Below are positions 44,001-52,795 of a stretch of 64,000 nucleotides of DNA, piece after piece. Origin of the DNA: Lewinellaceae bacterium (GTDB taxonomy: Bacteria; Bacteroidota; Bacteroidia; Chitinophagales; Saprospiraceae); contig JACJYL010000001.1 of the NCBI GenBank assembly GCA_020636105.1, positions 1,488,001-1,552,000 on the forward strand. The letters run 5' to 3'. Both the position numbers and the translations under genes were made by a program. The notes under the pieces were generated by a model. The model searched no databases. It had not been told where the DNA came from and was given only the letters and a program-made list of their open reading frames with translations. The stretch's first letter is position 1; every line of letters starts with the position of its first letter.

Positions 44001-46087
44001 GCAAATTTTGCAATACGATATTAAAGGAAGTTGATTATACAAACAATGACGAACTCCCGGCACTTGAAGTGGAAAAACGACGGCCTTCCATGGTAAAAAG
44101 AATACGGGACAATGTCGTCCAGTATCCCCAGTATTGGCAACAAAATACCTTTTTGCTCAACAACCAACTGCTTTTGGATTTGCATTTGCAAAATCTTAAA
44201 AAGGAACTGTGGCCAATCCTCCTTGAAGTTAAAGAAAACCTTGTCAATGAAATGATCCTCCCGGGGAAAAAATTACTGGCAGGTATCTCTAAAAAAATAA
44301 ATCATTTGACGGCCCACGAAATTGAAGCCCAGGAGAATAAGCTGATAGAGTTGGGAGCTGGCCTGGATATTGATGAAGTCATCAACAATTTAATGGCTAA
44401 AATTGATGCCCGGATCGCGATTTTTTGCAAAGAAACCAAAATCATCCCCCCTGCTCAAATAGAGCATTTCGACACTATGCAATTGGGGATAATCCCTGAA
44501 AGTATTGATGTTAAAAAGGTAACCGAATTCCTTATTGAATCCGAAATCGTTTCCAAACTAAAATCTGACTTGAAATCTGACTTTAACGCCATAAAATCGG
44601 AGTTACTGGTCATTGAAAATGCCTTGCGACTGGTTAAGTTCAGCCTTACTTCCAATCGTTCGGAAAACAATATTTTGCAGGAGGAAGTTAAAACCAGGAT
44701 TGGGACACAATTCAAAGAAAGCGAGCAGCAATTGAAAAAAATCAGGTCACGGCTGAATGTACAAATGAATGACCTACGGCTCCAACTCGACAACCTTCTC
44801 TCAGGAGAAATCGTCATAAGTCGTGCCGGGCAGATGAATGGGATTATCCGGAAAGATAGAGCTCGTCGCGGCTTTAATCGATACGCCGGCCAAATCAGCC
44901 GTTTTTTTGAAAAGGCCAACAATCAATTGGATGACTGGATGATAAAACTCAGCGATTTATGGACCATTTCCGATCACCAATACAGAGTCAAATCGCTCCA
45001 AAACCCACACACCCGGCTAGCCAATTTTATCGACAAAATTGCTTTGTCCAAAAACCTGGAAACACAAATTCCACTTATTTACCATCAATTGTTCAGCGGA
45101 AAACAAAACGCTCCTTTAAAACCTTTGACCAATCGAAAACCTGAACTCGACGCCGCCGCAAAAGCCATTCATCGTTTCGAAAATGGAAGCGGCGGGGCTA
45201 TTTTATTTACAGGAGAACCCCTTTCAGGCATCACCTACCTCATCGAAAATGTGTCCAATGTATTGGTAAAAAAGCAGATCATCCATATGCTTCCTCCAGG
45301 CAATCAAAACAAAAAATCTGAACAACTCATTCACGAAGCTCTGGTATTTTCAACGGGTATCCACCAGGAAACAGAACTGATTCTCAGCAAATTGCCTGAA
45401 GGAAGCGTGATCATTTTTGAAGACCTGGAACTTTGGTGGATCCGTAAATCAGGAGGCACTGATTTTTTAATTTACCTCAATAATTTAATCACGGAGTTCG
45501 GACAAAGGATTCTATTTTTACTCAGTTGCAATATTTATTTTTATCAACACATACGACAATACATAAACCTGGATGATAACCTGCTGGATACCATAATGGT
45601 AAACCCATTAAGTACCCAGGAGCTCAAACACATCATCCTGAAAAGGCATCAAAGCTGCGGAGTCACTTTTTACTGGAAACAAAAATCAGAAAACAACCTT
45701 GGCATTCGTGGACTGAACAAGCTTTTCAAAAGAATCACCACAGCATCCGGTGGAAATATTGGAACAGCACTACACCTTTGGCTCGGTAATGTAACCCGGG
45801 CCGAGGAAAATAATTTATACCTCGGGCCGGTAGAACTCGGTGAAATCCCCCCTGTTTTATCCACGGAATGGGAAACCATGCTCCTTCAGTTTTTACTGCA
45901 CAAACAACTGACCCTCACAAAACTTTTCCAGGTTTATGACCATCAGGAGGAAGAAAAAACCAAAGGAATTTTAATGAGCCTTTTGAGGGCTAATTTTGTA
46001 GTAGAATCTTCAGGGAAAATCCTAAAAATAAATCCTCCTCTTATACCCTATCTGATTCGGTATTTCAGAAGAAAGGAACTGATTTGA
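41024..46087 (+). CDS. SLC12-like cation-chloride/amino-acid transporter fused to helical and AAA-like domains
   Basis: 1687 residues. About 1-430 is a 12-helix APC-fold transporter (GVFTPSLLTILGVIMYLRIG, GFTAGVAMSGDLKDPKKSIP, GAPRILQAMSLDRI) of the SLC12/NKCC type. About 450-735 is the SLC12-type cytosolic domain (NILLFSGGTHARPHLLEFST, VLMGWARNTEHPAKF, LIIMDLPDLG). About 770-1380 is helical, coiled-coil rich. About 1385-1687 resembles an AAA domain, but its Walker A is GEPLSGIT (1397-1404, Lys replaced by Ile), with a Walker-B-like VIIFEDLEL (Glu1466, Asp1467). It probably moves K+/Cl- or similar ions; the ATPase-like part may sense rather than hydrolyse. Its stop overlaps the MscS gene. Confidence 0.82.
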   Translation: MPKSGKFGTFGGVFTPSLLTILGVIMYLRIGWVVGNAGTLTTVILIILMAHVVSITTGLSVSSIATDKKIQAGGIYYMLSRSLGFPIGGAIGLTIFVATAMSISLYLIGFSESALLVLKGPLGIEEITINHLRIVGSLALLLIVTIAFISTSIAIKTQYFILGAIALSLISIFFGTSEGKGFDFSEVSPSGVSFSTLFGIFFPAVTGFTAGVAMSGDLKDPKKSIPWGTTLAIAAGLIVYMGLAFFIFYSIPAAELRNNNNALVEFGWIPQLVIAGIWGATLSSALGGILGAPRILQAMSLDRITPFFLAKGVGKENEPRNALILTFILAETGILIGELDVIAQIVAMFYMSAYMFINLSCFLEQWASPDFRPSFKINIFIPLLGAIATFLLMIQLNIAATIASIFIILLIFLWLTRKRLELGSGDVWQSVWSSIVKFGLKNLNKGDVHKRNWEPNILLFSGGTHARPHLLEFSTSIAGRNGMISNFDLIEDKSAKILFPKQQQSILSEDLNDNSIFFRRKTCNDIYEGIETIAGTYGFSGVEPNTVLMGWARNTEHPAKFSNMINVLHQLDYNILFLDYDKKRGFGKKQKIDIWWRDLSQISYFTVQLVKLMNASSDWMNASVRFLYYDIENNDKTVIEKEMRKRVSELRKSVEIKVIHNPIKKQPFYEIVKANSFEADLIIMDLPDLGVKKAKGFVEKTNELLNILGTTLIVKASSNFYEASQFNSALEKIYASNNTSPFDSEPSPANETPLGSCSFDLIDHEIKHLDEHIHQLNIQLGGEVYAKYAEIFNTLATLLKRQNQGSKSLSGEKPSHKKDAHTAPIPDIYGLVADLIEDLKENRLSILSNTLTTAMNAQFGGMEHYIERMPEKIIRSYPPKQLIPQFEDTESVRRFKKAITRLPGNPKSTLFIKKITRSHLQQTYLFHFEKVLHQFGESALLINNIFQKWFLSMGEAATRDEMNLKIDQLQSQIKATLLHENSRFVESLDHLGRKFCNTILKEVDYTNNDELPALEVEKRRPSMVKRIRDNVVQYPQYWQQNTFLLNNQLLLDLHLQNLKKELWPILLEVKENLVNEMILPGKKLLAGISKKINHLTAHEIEAQENKLIELGAGLDIDEVINNLMAKIDARIAIFCKETKIIPPAQIEHFDTMQLGIIPESIDVKKVTEFLIESEIVSKLKSDLKSDFNAIKSELLVIENALRLVKFSLTSNRSENNILQEEVKTRIGTQFKESEQQLKKIRSRLNVQMNDLRLQLDNLLSGEIVISRAGQMNGIIRKDRARRGFNRYAGQISRFFEKANNQLDDWMIKLSDLWTISDHQYRVKSLQNPHTRLANFIDKIALSKNLETQIPLIYHQLFSGKQNAPLKPLTNRKPELDAAAKAIHRFENGSGGAILFTGEPLSGITYLIENVSNVLVKKQIIHMLPPGNQNKKSEQLIHEALVFSTGIHQETELILSKLPEGSVIIFEDLELWWIRKSGGTDFLIYLNNLITEFGQRILFLLSCNIYFYQHIRQYINLDDNLLDTIMVNPLSTQELKHIILKRHQSCGVTFYWKQKSENNLGIRGLNKLFKRITTASGGNIGTALHLWLGNVTRAEENNLYLGPVELGEIPPVLSTEWETMLLQFLLHKQLTLTKLFQVYDHQEEEKTKGILMSLLRANFVVESSGKILKINPPLIPYLIRYFRRKELI

Positions 46088-46812
46088 TAAAAAAATTGAC
46101 TCATATGGACTTTAATAACATACCGACAAGCCTGCTGATCTTATTGCTTATCCGAGCATTTTGGATCGTAGCCTTCTTTGGATTCATCCAACACATTCTC
46201 CTCAAAGCCATCAGGAATGAACGGCTCCATGATTTTGTGGCATTTTACACCCCCCTTTTTAAAAATGTTGCCTGGATTTTATTCACCATTAATATGATTT
46301 ATACCCTGGCAAAAGTAAACCCGATAGTATCCATGGCCGTAATCGGATCCTTACTGGCATTAGGCTGGCAACCCGCCCGGGATTTTATCCAGGGAACGAT
46401 ATTCCGTTTTCAAAACGGAGATATTTCCGGACAGCTTTTAAAAATAAAACACTTTAGCGGAGTGGTCAGTAAAATGAATAATACAAAAATAGAACTTCGT
46501 ATCAAAAATGGTGAGATCGTACAAATCCCATACAGCAGGATCGTTTCAGCATTCACCACAAAACCTGCCGCTTCTGGAAGGCAAAAAACGGGCAATATTA
46601 TCATAGACCTCTCCCCGTCGGATCATTTTGAATCGAAAAAGAAAGAATTAAAAGAAAAATTGTTGAATATGCCCTGGGTGGTTTCCTCCAAAGGGATAAC
46701 CATCGAAAAACTCGAAAGCCGGGATGAAAAAAGACAATTGAAAATTTCTTTTTCAACCGCTGACGCTGATCATGTGGATCGGGTTTTGGAGGGGTTAAAA
46801 GGCAAGGATTGA
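46084..46812 (+). CDS. Small MscS-like mechanosensitive channel protein
   Basis: 242 residues if it begins at TTG 46084, which overlaps the transporter stop; ATG 46105 is the alternative. Three N-terminal hydrophobic helices (LLILLLIRAFWIVAFFGFI, NVAWILFTINMIYTLA, PIVSMAVIGSLLALGW) are followed by the MscS pore-to-beta segment (GWQPARDFIQGTIFRFQNGD, VQIPYSRIVSAFTTKPA) and a C-terminal alpha/beta domain. MscS channels open under membrane tension and release solutes. Coupling with an SLC12-type transporter suggests an osmoregulation operon. Confidence 0.78.
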   Translation: MIKKLTHMDFNNIPTSLLILLLIRAFWIVAFFGFIQHILLKAIRNERLHDFVAFYTPLFKNVAWILFTINMIYTLAKVNPIVSMAVIGSLLALGWQPARDFIQGTIFRFQNGDISGQLLKIKHFSGVVSKMNNTKIELRIKNGEIVQIPYSRIVSAFTTKPAASGRQKTGNIIIDLSPSDHFESKKKELKEKLLNMPWVVSSKGITIEKLESRDEKRQLKISFSTADADHVDRVLEGLKGKD

Positions 46813-46867
46813 GAAAAATATTTTATTTTTGAAAAAAGTTCTTTACGATCTGTATTAGATATTTAAT

Positions 46868-46954
46868 AAAAATAAATTGACCTATTTGCCACCACTCCAC
46901 CCCGTCCCTAAAGAGGAGTCATCCCCAAAATAGGTCAATCTAATTTCAAAGTGT
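46868..46954 (-). repeat. Dispersed palindromic repeat, copy 3 (inverted)
   Basis: Read on the - strand it contains TTGACCTATTTTGGGGATGA, close to TTGAACTATTTTGGGGCAGA of copy 1, and ends in AATTTATTTTTA. The outer GGATGGTTC and ACCGCG ends are missing. Confidence 0.5.
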
Positions 46955-47003
46955 TCCTTAGCCCCATTGCCGCCATCATTATTATGTAAACCATAACCAG
47001 ACT

Positions 47004-48080
47004 ATGAAAAAGTCCATCATCTTTTTTATCGCAACCCTCCTAATCCTCTCCTGTGGACAGGAAAAATCAAACCCACCTGTGAAAAGATTACAATTAACCC
47101 TTGACCTCGCCAACGAACTGGCAGAGTTGCCCATCAAGTGCATGGAACAGGAATACCCGAACAAACTGGGGCAGGTACTTGCTTCCGATGAAAACCTGGG
47201 CGCACCGCGCGAACTTCACCCTGCCTTTTATGGCTGCTTTGACTGGCATTCATCCGTACATGGTCATTGGATGTTGGTGAAATTGTTAAAAACTTTCCCT
47301 GATCTCGACAAAAGGGATACCATCCGGCAGAAACTTGCCGCCAATCTTACAGCTGAAAACATAAAAAGAGAAGTGGATTATTTCCAGCTTCCTGATGAAA
47401 AAAGTTACGAAAGAACCTATGGCTGGGCCTGGTTGCTTAAGCTGGCCGAAGAATTGTACACCTGGGACGATCCTCAAGCCAAAGAGTGGTCTTCCAACCT
47501 ACAACCCCTTACCGACCTCATCGTAGAGCGATATCTCGATTTTTTACCGAAACTCCTCTACCCCATCCGCGTGGGGGAGCATCCCAATACGGGGTTCGGA
47601 CTGAGTTTTGCTTATGATTATGCAAAAACGACAGGGAATGGAGTGTTGCTGGCCCTTATCGAAGAACGTGCCCGCACCTATTTCCTAAACGATACGAATT
47701 GTCCATTGAGCTGGGAACCTTCCGGTTTTGACTTTTTATCTCCCTGTCTTGAAGAAGCAGATATCATGAGAAGGGTTTTGTCCCAGGAAGAATTTAAAAC
47801 ATGGTTTGATGGGTTCCTGCCACAGCTAAAGAAAAAAGATGCCATGTTTGCGCCGGGACAGGTATCAGACCGTTCGGATGGAAAATTAGTCCACCTGGAT
47901 GGCGTCAATTTGAGCCGTGCCTGGTGTCTTTACGGCATCGCAGAAGCTATTCCTGAATATGCCCATCTGAAGGCCATAGCCAATGAACACATGAACTTCA
48001 CCCTCAAAAATATCAAAGACGACGATTACGCCGGCGGACACTGGCTGGCTTCCTTTGCCATTTATGCACTGACGGAATGA
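47004..48080 (+). CDS. DUF2891 family lipoprotein
   Basis: 358 residues with a lipobox (ATLLILSCG). Conserved DUF2891 segments are HPAFYGCFDWHSSVHGHWML, YERTYGWAWLLKLAEEL, GEHPNTGFGLSFAYDYA and PSGFDFLSPCLEEADIM. The fold is an all-helical toroid expected to resemble (alpha/alpha)6 glycosidases, but no activity is known for the family. Confidence 0.88.
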   Translation: MKKSIIFFIATLLILSCGQEKSNPPVKRLQLTLDLANELAELPIKCMEQEYPNKLGQVLASDENLGAPRELHPAFYGCFDWHSSVHGHWMLVKLLKTFPDLDKRDTIRQKLAANLTAENIKREVDYFQLPDEKSYERTYGWAWLLKLAEELYTWDDPQAKEWSSNLQPLTDLIVERYLDFLPKLLYPIRVGEHPNTGFGLSFAYDYAKTTGNGVLLALIEERARTYFLNDTNCPLSWEPSGFDFLSPCLEEADIMRRVLSQEEFKTWFDGFLPQLKKKDAMFAPGQVSDRSDGKLVHLDGVNLSRAWCLYGIAEAIPEYAHLKAIANEHMNFTLKNIKDDDYAGGHWLASFAIYALTE

Positions 48081-48486
48081 TTTTTTGATGGTTTGATTTT
48101 TTGATGCTGCGATAGTTTGATATTGCGATAGTTTGATGCTATGATAGTTTGATAAGTTTCATCAAAAAAACGCCCCAATCCTGTAAATCCCAAAATCCTA
48201 AAAATCCTGATCCTGACAAGGAAAATGTATAATTTTTTGAGCGCTTAAATATTCTAATATCCAGATGCCTAATGTCCTTAGGAAGTCCATCGTAGCATTA
48301 TAGCATTGTATCATCGTAGCATTGTATCATCGTAGCATTGTATCATCGTAGCATTGTATCATCGTACCATTGTATCATCGTACCATTGTATCATCGTACC
48401 ATTGTATCATTATTTCATCGTAGCATTATAGCATTGTATCATCGCAGCATTGTATCATCGTAGCATTATATCATCGTAGCATTATC
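48081..48486. repeat. Two adjacent 16-bp minisatellites
   Basis: 48090-48160: four copies of a unit like GATAGTTTGATGCTGC. 48288-48486: about twelve imperfect copies of TCATCGTAGCATTGTA, with variants GTACCATT and GCAGCATT. The array ends exactly at the stop codon of the next gene (- strand). No spacers and no gene. Confidence 0.85.
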
Positions 48487-49374
48487 TCATTTAAACCCAT
48501 CCGCCACAACCAAATCCTTGCTTCCCGGCGTATAAGCATAAAACCCTTCTCCCGATTTACTGCCCAGTTTACCGGCCATCACCATGTTCACCAAAAGCGG
48601 ACACGGGGCATATTTCGGATTACCGAAACCGTGGTAAAGGACTTCGAGAATAGACAAACATACATCCAGCCCGATAAAGTCGGCCAGCTGCAGCGGGCCC
48701 ATCGGATGAGCCATGCCCAACTTCATTACCGTATCGATCTCTTCCACTCCTGCAACGCCTTCAAATAGCGTATAAATGGCCTCATTGATCATAGGCATCA
48801 ATATCCTGTTGGCCACGAATCCCGGGTAATCATTGACTTCTACCGGTACTTTGCCGAGGTTTCGTGAAAGCTCCATGATGATCCGGGTGACTTCGTCTGT
48901 GGTACTGTATCCGCGGATGACTTCGACGAGTTTCATGACAGGCACCGGATTCATAAAGTGCATGCCGATCACCTTATCCGGGCGGTGGGTCGCGGCAGCT
49001 ATTTTAGTAATGGAGATAGAGGAGGTATTGGAAGCGAGAATGGCTCCGTCAGGCGCATATTGATCCATTTGGCCAAATATTTTGAGCTTCAGATCAACGT
49101 TTTCGGTAGCGGCCTCCACCACGAGATCCGCATGGCTGATGCCTTCAACCATATCTGTAAAAGTCGTGATATTGGCCAGCGTTTCGGATTTATCTGCTTC
49201 CGAAATTTTTTCCTTACTGACCATCCTGTCCAGGTTCCGGGAAATGGTGCTAATAGCCTTTTGGAGGGCATCAGGGGAAATATCAATGAGATGGACTTTG
49301 TATCCTTTCATGGCAAAAACATGCGCAATACCGTTTCCCATTGTTCCTGCTCCAATGACAGATATATTTTTCAT
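48487..49374 (-). CDS. 3-hydroxybutyryl-CoA dehydrogenase
   Basis: 295 residues. NAD-binding Rossmann motif (ISVIGAGTMGNGIAHVFAMK), LVVEAATENVDLKLKIF, SNTSSISITKIAAATHRPDK, HFMNPVPVMKLVEVIRG and the C-terminal domain VEVNDYPGFVANRILMPMIN. Oxidises or forms (S)-3-hydroxybutyryl-CoA in beta-oxidation or C4 acid metabolism. It stands alone; the stop codon abuts a minisatellite. Confidence 0.94.
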   Translation of the reverse strand: MKNISVIGAGTMGNGIAHVFAMKGYKVHLIDISPDALQKAISTISRNLDRMVSKEKISEADKSETLANITTFTDMVEGISHADLVVEAATENVDLKLKIFGQMDQYAPDGAILASNTSSISITKIAAATHRPDKVIGMHFMNPVPVMKLVEVIRGYSTTDEVTRIIMELSRNLGKVPVEVNDYPGFVANRILMPMINEAIYTLFEGVAGVEEIDTVMKLGMAHPMGPLQLADFIGLDVCLSILEVLYHGFGNPKYAPCPLLVNMVMAGKLGSKSGEGFYAYTPGSKDLVVADGFK

Positions 49375-49617
49375 ATTATTAAAATTTTACTGGTTAGGCT
49401 AAAGCAAAAAGGTACTCTATATAGAAAAAAGGAGTCCTGATCGTTTTCGCAAAAGTACGCTTAAAAGCTATATTTTAAAAACCCTGTAAGCTTTTTGAAG
49501 GAAAGAAAACAAAAGAAAAGAATAACTCCCTTAACATAGAAAGAAATTTTTAACTGAGTAAAATTATTTTACAAAATAAAGGATAAATTAACTAAGTTTA
49601 TCCAATAAATTCAAACC

Positions 49618-50571
49618 ATGAGGTACGTCCCTGTTATTTTGATCCTTTTAAGTTTTTGTTTTACCCGGAACTCCCATGCTCAAACGCCTGACACAAATGC
49701 CTACAAAGGAGTCGCCGCCGTCGTCTTTCTTGATTCATTTGTTGTTTCTGCCAAACGGCAAGGCTTCAACCCGGAAGAATTTATCCAATACGTACTGGAG
49801 GACGAGAGTTTTTACAGGGCCTTTAAGAACCTTCGGCGAGTGGGTTACGAAGCCGAAAACAGCATTGTGGTATTGGATAAAAAAGGAAAGACAAAAGCCT
49901 CCTATACCAGTTCAACCCAGCAATTTTCGGATGGCCGGTGCAGGAGCATGGAAGTCATTACCGAAAAATCATCCGGAAAATTTTTTAAAGGGAAAGAAAG
50001 GGAATATCGCTATTATACTGCAAAACTATTTGACCATATTTTTTTCACCCACGGTACCGTTTGTGAGGCTAACGAGTTAAAAAATGCCCGCATTGCTGAT
50101 ATGGAGCCGCCAAAGGGTAAGGTAGAAAAACACATTTTCGAACTAAAAAAATTGATTTTCCAGCCGGGCATGAAAGCTGATGTACCCATCATCGGCGGCC
50201 GGACAGCCATTTTTTCTGAAAAAATGCGCCCGTTTTATAATTATTCTTTACTGTCTAAAAATTACGAAGGAACAGATTGCTATGCCTTCATTGCGTCTCC
50301 GAAGCACGATTTTTCGATGGACGATACAATCATTAAATACATGGAAACCTATTTTGAAAAATCAAATTTCCAGGTCGTTGCCCGAAATTACTGGCTTCAA
50401 TATTCCGGGGCACTTTTTAGTTTTGATGTAAAAATGAAAATCAGGCTTACCAAAAAAGAAGATCTCTACCTGCCTTCAAATGTGGAATATGATGGCTATT
50501 GGAATGTTGCGCTAAAAACGGCCGAACGAGCCCGGTTTGTCACTTCCTTTTCGACGTTCAAATTACCATAA
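49618..50571 (+). CDS. Hypothetical secreted protein
   Basis: 317 residues with a signal peptide (VPVILILLSFCFTRNSHAQ). The middle and C-terminal parts alternate strands (ENSIVVLDKKGKTKASYTSS, IFSEKMRPFYNYSLLSKNYE, CYAFIASPKHDFSMDDTIIK, LYLPSNVEYDGYWNVALK) and recall lipoprotein-localisation-like or carboxypeptidase-regulatory associated secreted proteins of Bacteroidota. No family name can be given. It is followed at 77 bp by the FDH beta gene. Confidence 0.7.
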   Translation: MRYVPVILILLSFCFTRNSHAQTPDTNAYKGVAAVVFLDSFVVSAKRQGFNPEEFIQYVLEDESFYRAFKNLRRVGYEAENSIVVLDKKGKTKASYTSSTQQFSDGRCRSMEVITEKSSGKFFKGKEREYRYYTAKLFDHIFFTHGTVCEANELKNARIADMEPPKGKVEKHIFELKKLIFQPGMKADVPIIGGRTAIFSEKMRPFYNYSLLSKNYEGTDCYAFIASPKHDFSMDDTIIKYMETYFEKSNFQVVARNYWLQYSGALFSFDVKMKIRLTKKEDLYLPSNVEYDGYWNVALKTAERARFVTSFSTFKLP

Positions 50572-50647
50572 TTCAAAAACTAAAATATCTGGCTGTTCAA
50601 TTTATCAAAATTGCTTATCTTGGTACCTCAATAGAACCAAATTCAGT

Positions 50648-52279
50648 ATGTCTAAAAATATAAGCTCACTCTCCGGGCGCCAGGGGCTGGAGAACAACCT
50701 TTTTGACCGCATCAGCGAACGCCCTTCCCGCGAAGCTCTTGGCAAGCTGGCCGAGGAATTTTTGATCGGGAAAGCCAATACTTTCGGGGCGGTCACCTTT
50801 TATGATTTCCTTAAACCTGAAAACCAGGGCAAAGCCGTTTATGTCTGCAATGGTACCGCCTGTATGTGCGCCGGAACGCAGGAAAATTTGAATACTGAAC
50901 TCGAAAAACATATTCCAGCTGAGGCCATCGGCCACATGACCTGCCTCGGACGCTGCCATGAAAACGGAGCGTTCCAATACAACGGCAAGAATTATTCGAA
51001 CCTGAGTGAATCCGAGATAGCCAATTTGTTCAGCCAAAAGGAATTGGAAAAAGCAGATCACTACCATGTACAACATCTCGGCACTCCTGTGCTTACCAAA
51101 AGTTATGATCCGGACACACTACACAGCATTATTTCTGATTTCCTAAAAAAAGACCCCACAGCAGTTCTTGAAGAGATCATTGCTTCGGGGGTTCGGGGCC
51201 GTGGAGGAGCGGGTTTTCCAATGGGCATAAAATTCGAATCCTGCAGAAAAGCTGAGGGCCATCAAAAATTCATTGTCTGCAATGCTGACGAGGGTGATCC
51301 CGGGGCTTATTCCGATCGTTATCTTTTGGAACAACAGCCGGACCTGGTGCTTATAGGCATGATGGCGGCGGGATATGTTTGCGGCGCATCATGGGGGGTA
51401 ATCTATATCCGTGGTGAATATCCGGAATCGGTAACGGCCATTCAAAATGCCATTGAGCAGCTTTCCAACGCAGGTTTACTCGGGGAAAATATCAACGGCA
51501 GCGGATTTTCATTCCGGTTCAAAGTAATTAAGGCTCAGGGGGCTTATATCTGTGGAGAAGAGACGGCTTTGTTATCTTCCATTGAAGGACAACGTCCGGA
51601 GGTAAGAGTGCGTCCTCCCTACCCTGTCCATGAAGGATTGTTCCGCCAGCCAACTGTGGTCAATAATGTGGAAACGCTGGCGGCCGTGCCTTTCATTTTA
51701 CAAAACGGAGGCGCTGCTTATAAAAAACTTGGGCCGGAAAAATCCAGCGGTACCAAGCTGGTTTCCCTGGACAGTTTTTTTAACAGACCGGGCATGTACG
51801 AAGTGGAAATGGGGACTCCGCTGAAAACGGTGGTAAATGAATTGGGAGGAGGCTTTAAATCCAAGGTCAAAGCCTTACACATCGGAGGGCCTCTTGGAGG
51901 AATGGTTCCCGTTTCTAAAATCAACGACTTAACAATCGATTTTGAATCCTTCAGCCAAAACGGATTCCTGCTCGGTCACGCTTCTGTAGTTTGTATTCCG
52001 GAAGATTTTCCGATGGTAAAATATATCGAGCACCTTTTCGAATTTACGGCTGCCGAAAGTTGCGGCAAATGTTTCCCCTGCCGTTTGGGTTCTGTCCGCG
52101 GACAGGAGATGTTCGAAAAGGCGCAAAATTCCGATTACAAAATTGACCGACATTTACTGAATGATTTATTGGAAACGCTGGAACAGGGTTCATTGTGTGC
52201 CCTGGGCGGAGGGGTACCGCTTCCGATAAAGAATGCGTTGCAATATTTTGGAGAGGAGTTGAAGGTTTTTTTGGAATAG
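50648..52279 (+). CDS. NuoE-NuoF fusion: NAD(P)H-linked subunit of a formate dehydrogenase (or HoxF-like)
   Basis: 543 residues from ATG 50648. The N-terminal ~130 residues are a NuoE-like thioredoxin-fold 2Fe-2S domain (AVYVCNGTACMCAGT, HMTCLGRCHENGAF). The rest is NuoF: ASGVRGRGGAGFPMGIKFES (NADH/FMN loop), VCNADEGDPGAYSDRYLLE, GAYICGEETALLSSIEG and ESCGKCFPCRLGS (4Fe-4S). It reduces NAD+ with electrons from the partner catalytic subunit. As the formate dehydrogenase alpha subunit is encoded 0.7 kb downstream and no other nuo gene is present, an FdsB-like role is favoured. Confidence 0.88.
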   Translation: MSKNISSLSGRQGLENNLFDRISERPSREALGKLAEEFLIGKANTFGAVTFYDFLKPENQGKAVYVCNGTACMCAGTQENLNTELEKHIPAEAIGHMTCLGRCHENGAFQYNGKNYSNLSESEIANLFSQKELEKADHYHVQHLGTPVLTKSYDPDTLHSIISDFLKKDPTAVLEEIIASGVRGRGGAGFPMGIKFESCRKAEGHQKFIVCNADEGDPGAYSDRYLLEQQPDLVLIGMMAAGYVCGASWGVIYIRGEYPESVTAIQNAIEQLSNAGLLGENINGSGFSFRFKVIKAQGAYICGEETALLSSIEGQRPEVRVRPPYPVHEGLFRQPTVVNNVETLAAVPFILQNGGAAYKKLGPEKSSGTKLVSLDSFFNRPGMYEVEMGTPLKTVVNELGGGFKSKVKALHIGGPLGGMVPVSKINDLTIDFESFSQNGFLLGHASVVCIPEDFPMVKYIEHLFEFTAAESCGKCFPCRLGSVRGQEMFEKAQNSDYKIDRHLLNDLLETLEQGSLCALGGGVPLPIKNALQYFGEELKVFLE

Positions 52280-52412
52280 GGGTACAAAAAACAAGAACTC
52301 GGATTTTAACTGATTAAACAGGTTGTGACGGATTATTTTTTTGCTCAATATACGTTTTAGTTGTCCAAACAAGTGTATCATCTGTTAATTCCTATTTTAA
52401 AATTTAAACCAA
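52280..52412. repeat. Short repeat element upstream of the GxxExxY gene
   Basis: Sequence around 52300-52345 (TTTTAACTGATTAAACAGG ... GACGGATTATTT) resembles the repeats on the other side of the GxxExxY gene. Confidence 0.45.
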
Positions 52413-52793
52413 ATGAAACTACTACACCTGGAAATCACCGAAACAATTATCAAGGCTTTTTACAAGGTTTACAAAACACTAGGATATGGATTCCTTGAAA
52501 AAGTCTATGAAAATGCCATGATCATTGAATTGAATAAGGCCAATTTGAATTGTAGAAATCAGGTGGCGATAAATGTCTCCTATGAAGACAAATTGGTAGG
52601 GAATTATTACGCTGACATTTTAGTAGAAAATAAAGTTATTCTCGAGTTAAAGGCAGCAGCAGCATTATGTGAAGAACATGAAGCTCAGTTGATTAACTAC
52701 TTGAAAACCACAGACAAAGAAGTGGGATTGTTATTAAATTTTGGTAAAGATCCGCAATTTGTAAGAAAAATTTTTGAAAACCAATACAAATAG
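52413..52793 (+). CDS. GxxExxY family protein
   Basis: 126 residues. The name motif is present as GFLEKVYENAM, and the DILVENKVILELKAAAAL segment resembles the PD-(D/E)xK nuclease core (D, then ExK) that this family is thought to be related to. YLKTTDKEVGLLLNFG ends the domain. The family is widespread in Bacteroidota and of unknown role. It sits between the two FDH genes and is bounded by repeats, which looks like an insertion into the operon. Confidence 0.85.
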   Translation: MKLLHLEITETIIKAFYKVYKTLGYGFLEKVYENAMIIELNKANLNCRNQVAINVSYEDKLVGNYYADILVENKVILELKAAAALCEEHEAQLINYLKTTDKEVGLLLNFGKDPQFVRKIFENQYK

Positions 52794-52795
52794 AT

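Noticed and set aside
48288..48486. Possible CRISPR array (regular short repeats)
   Set aside because: Units are 16 bp and directly contiguous without unique spacers, and no cas genes are near; it is a minisatellite.
50648..52279. Part of respiratory complex I (nuoE/nuoF)
   Set aside because: No other nuo genes are adjacent, and a formate dehydrogenase alpha subunit with a NuoG-like N-terminus lies downstream; an FDH partner is more likely.
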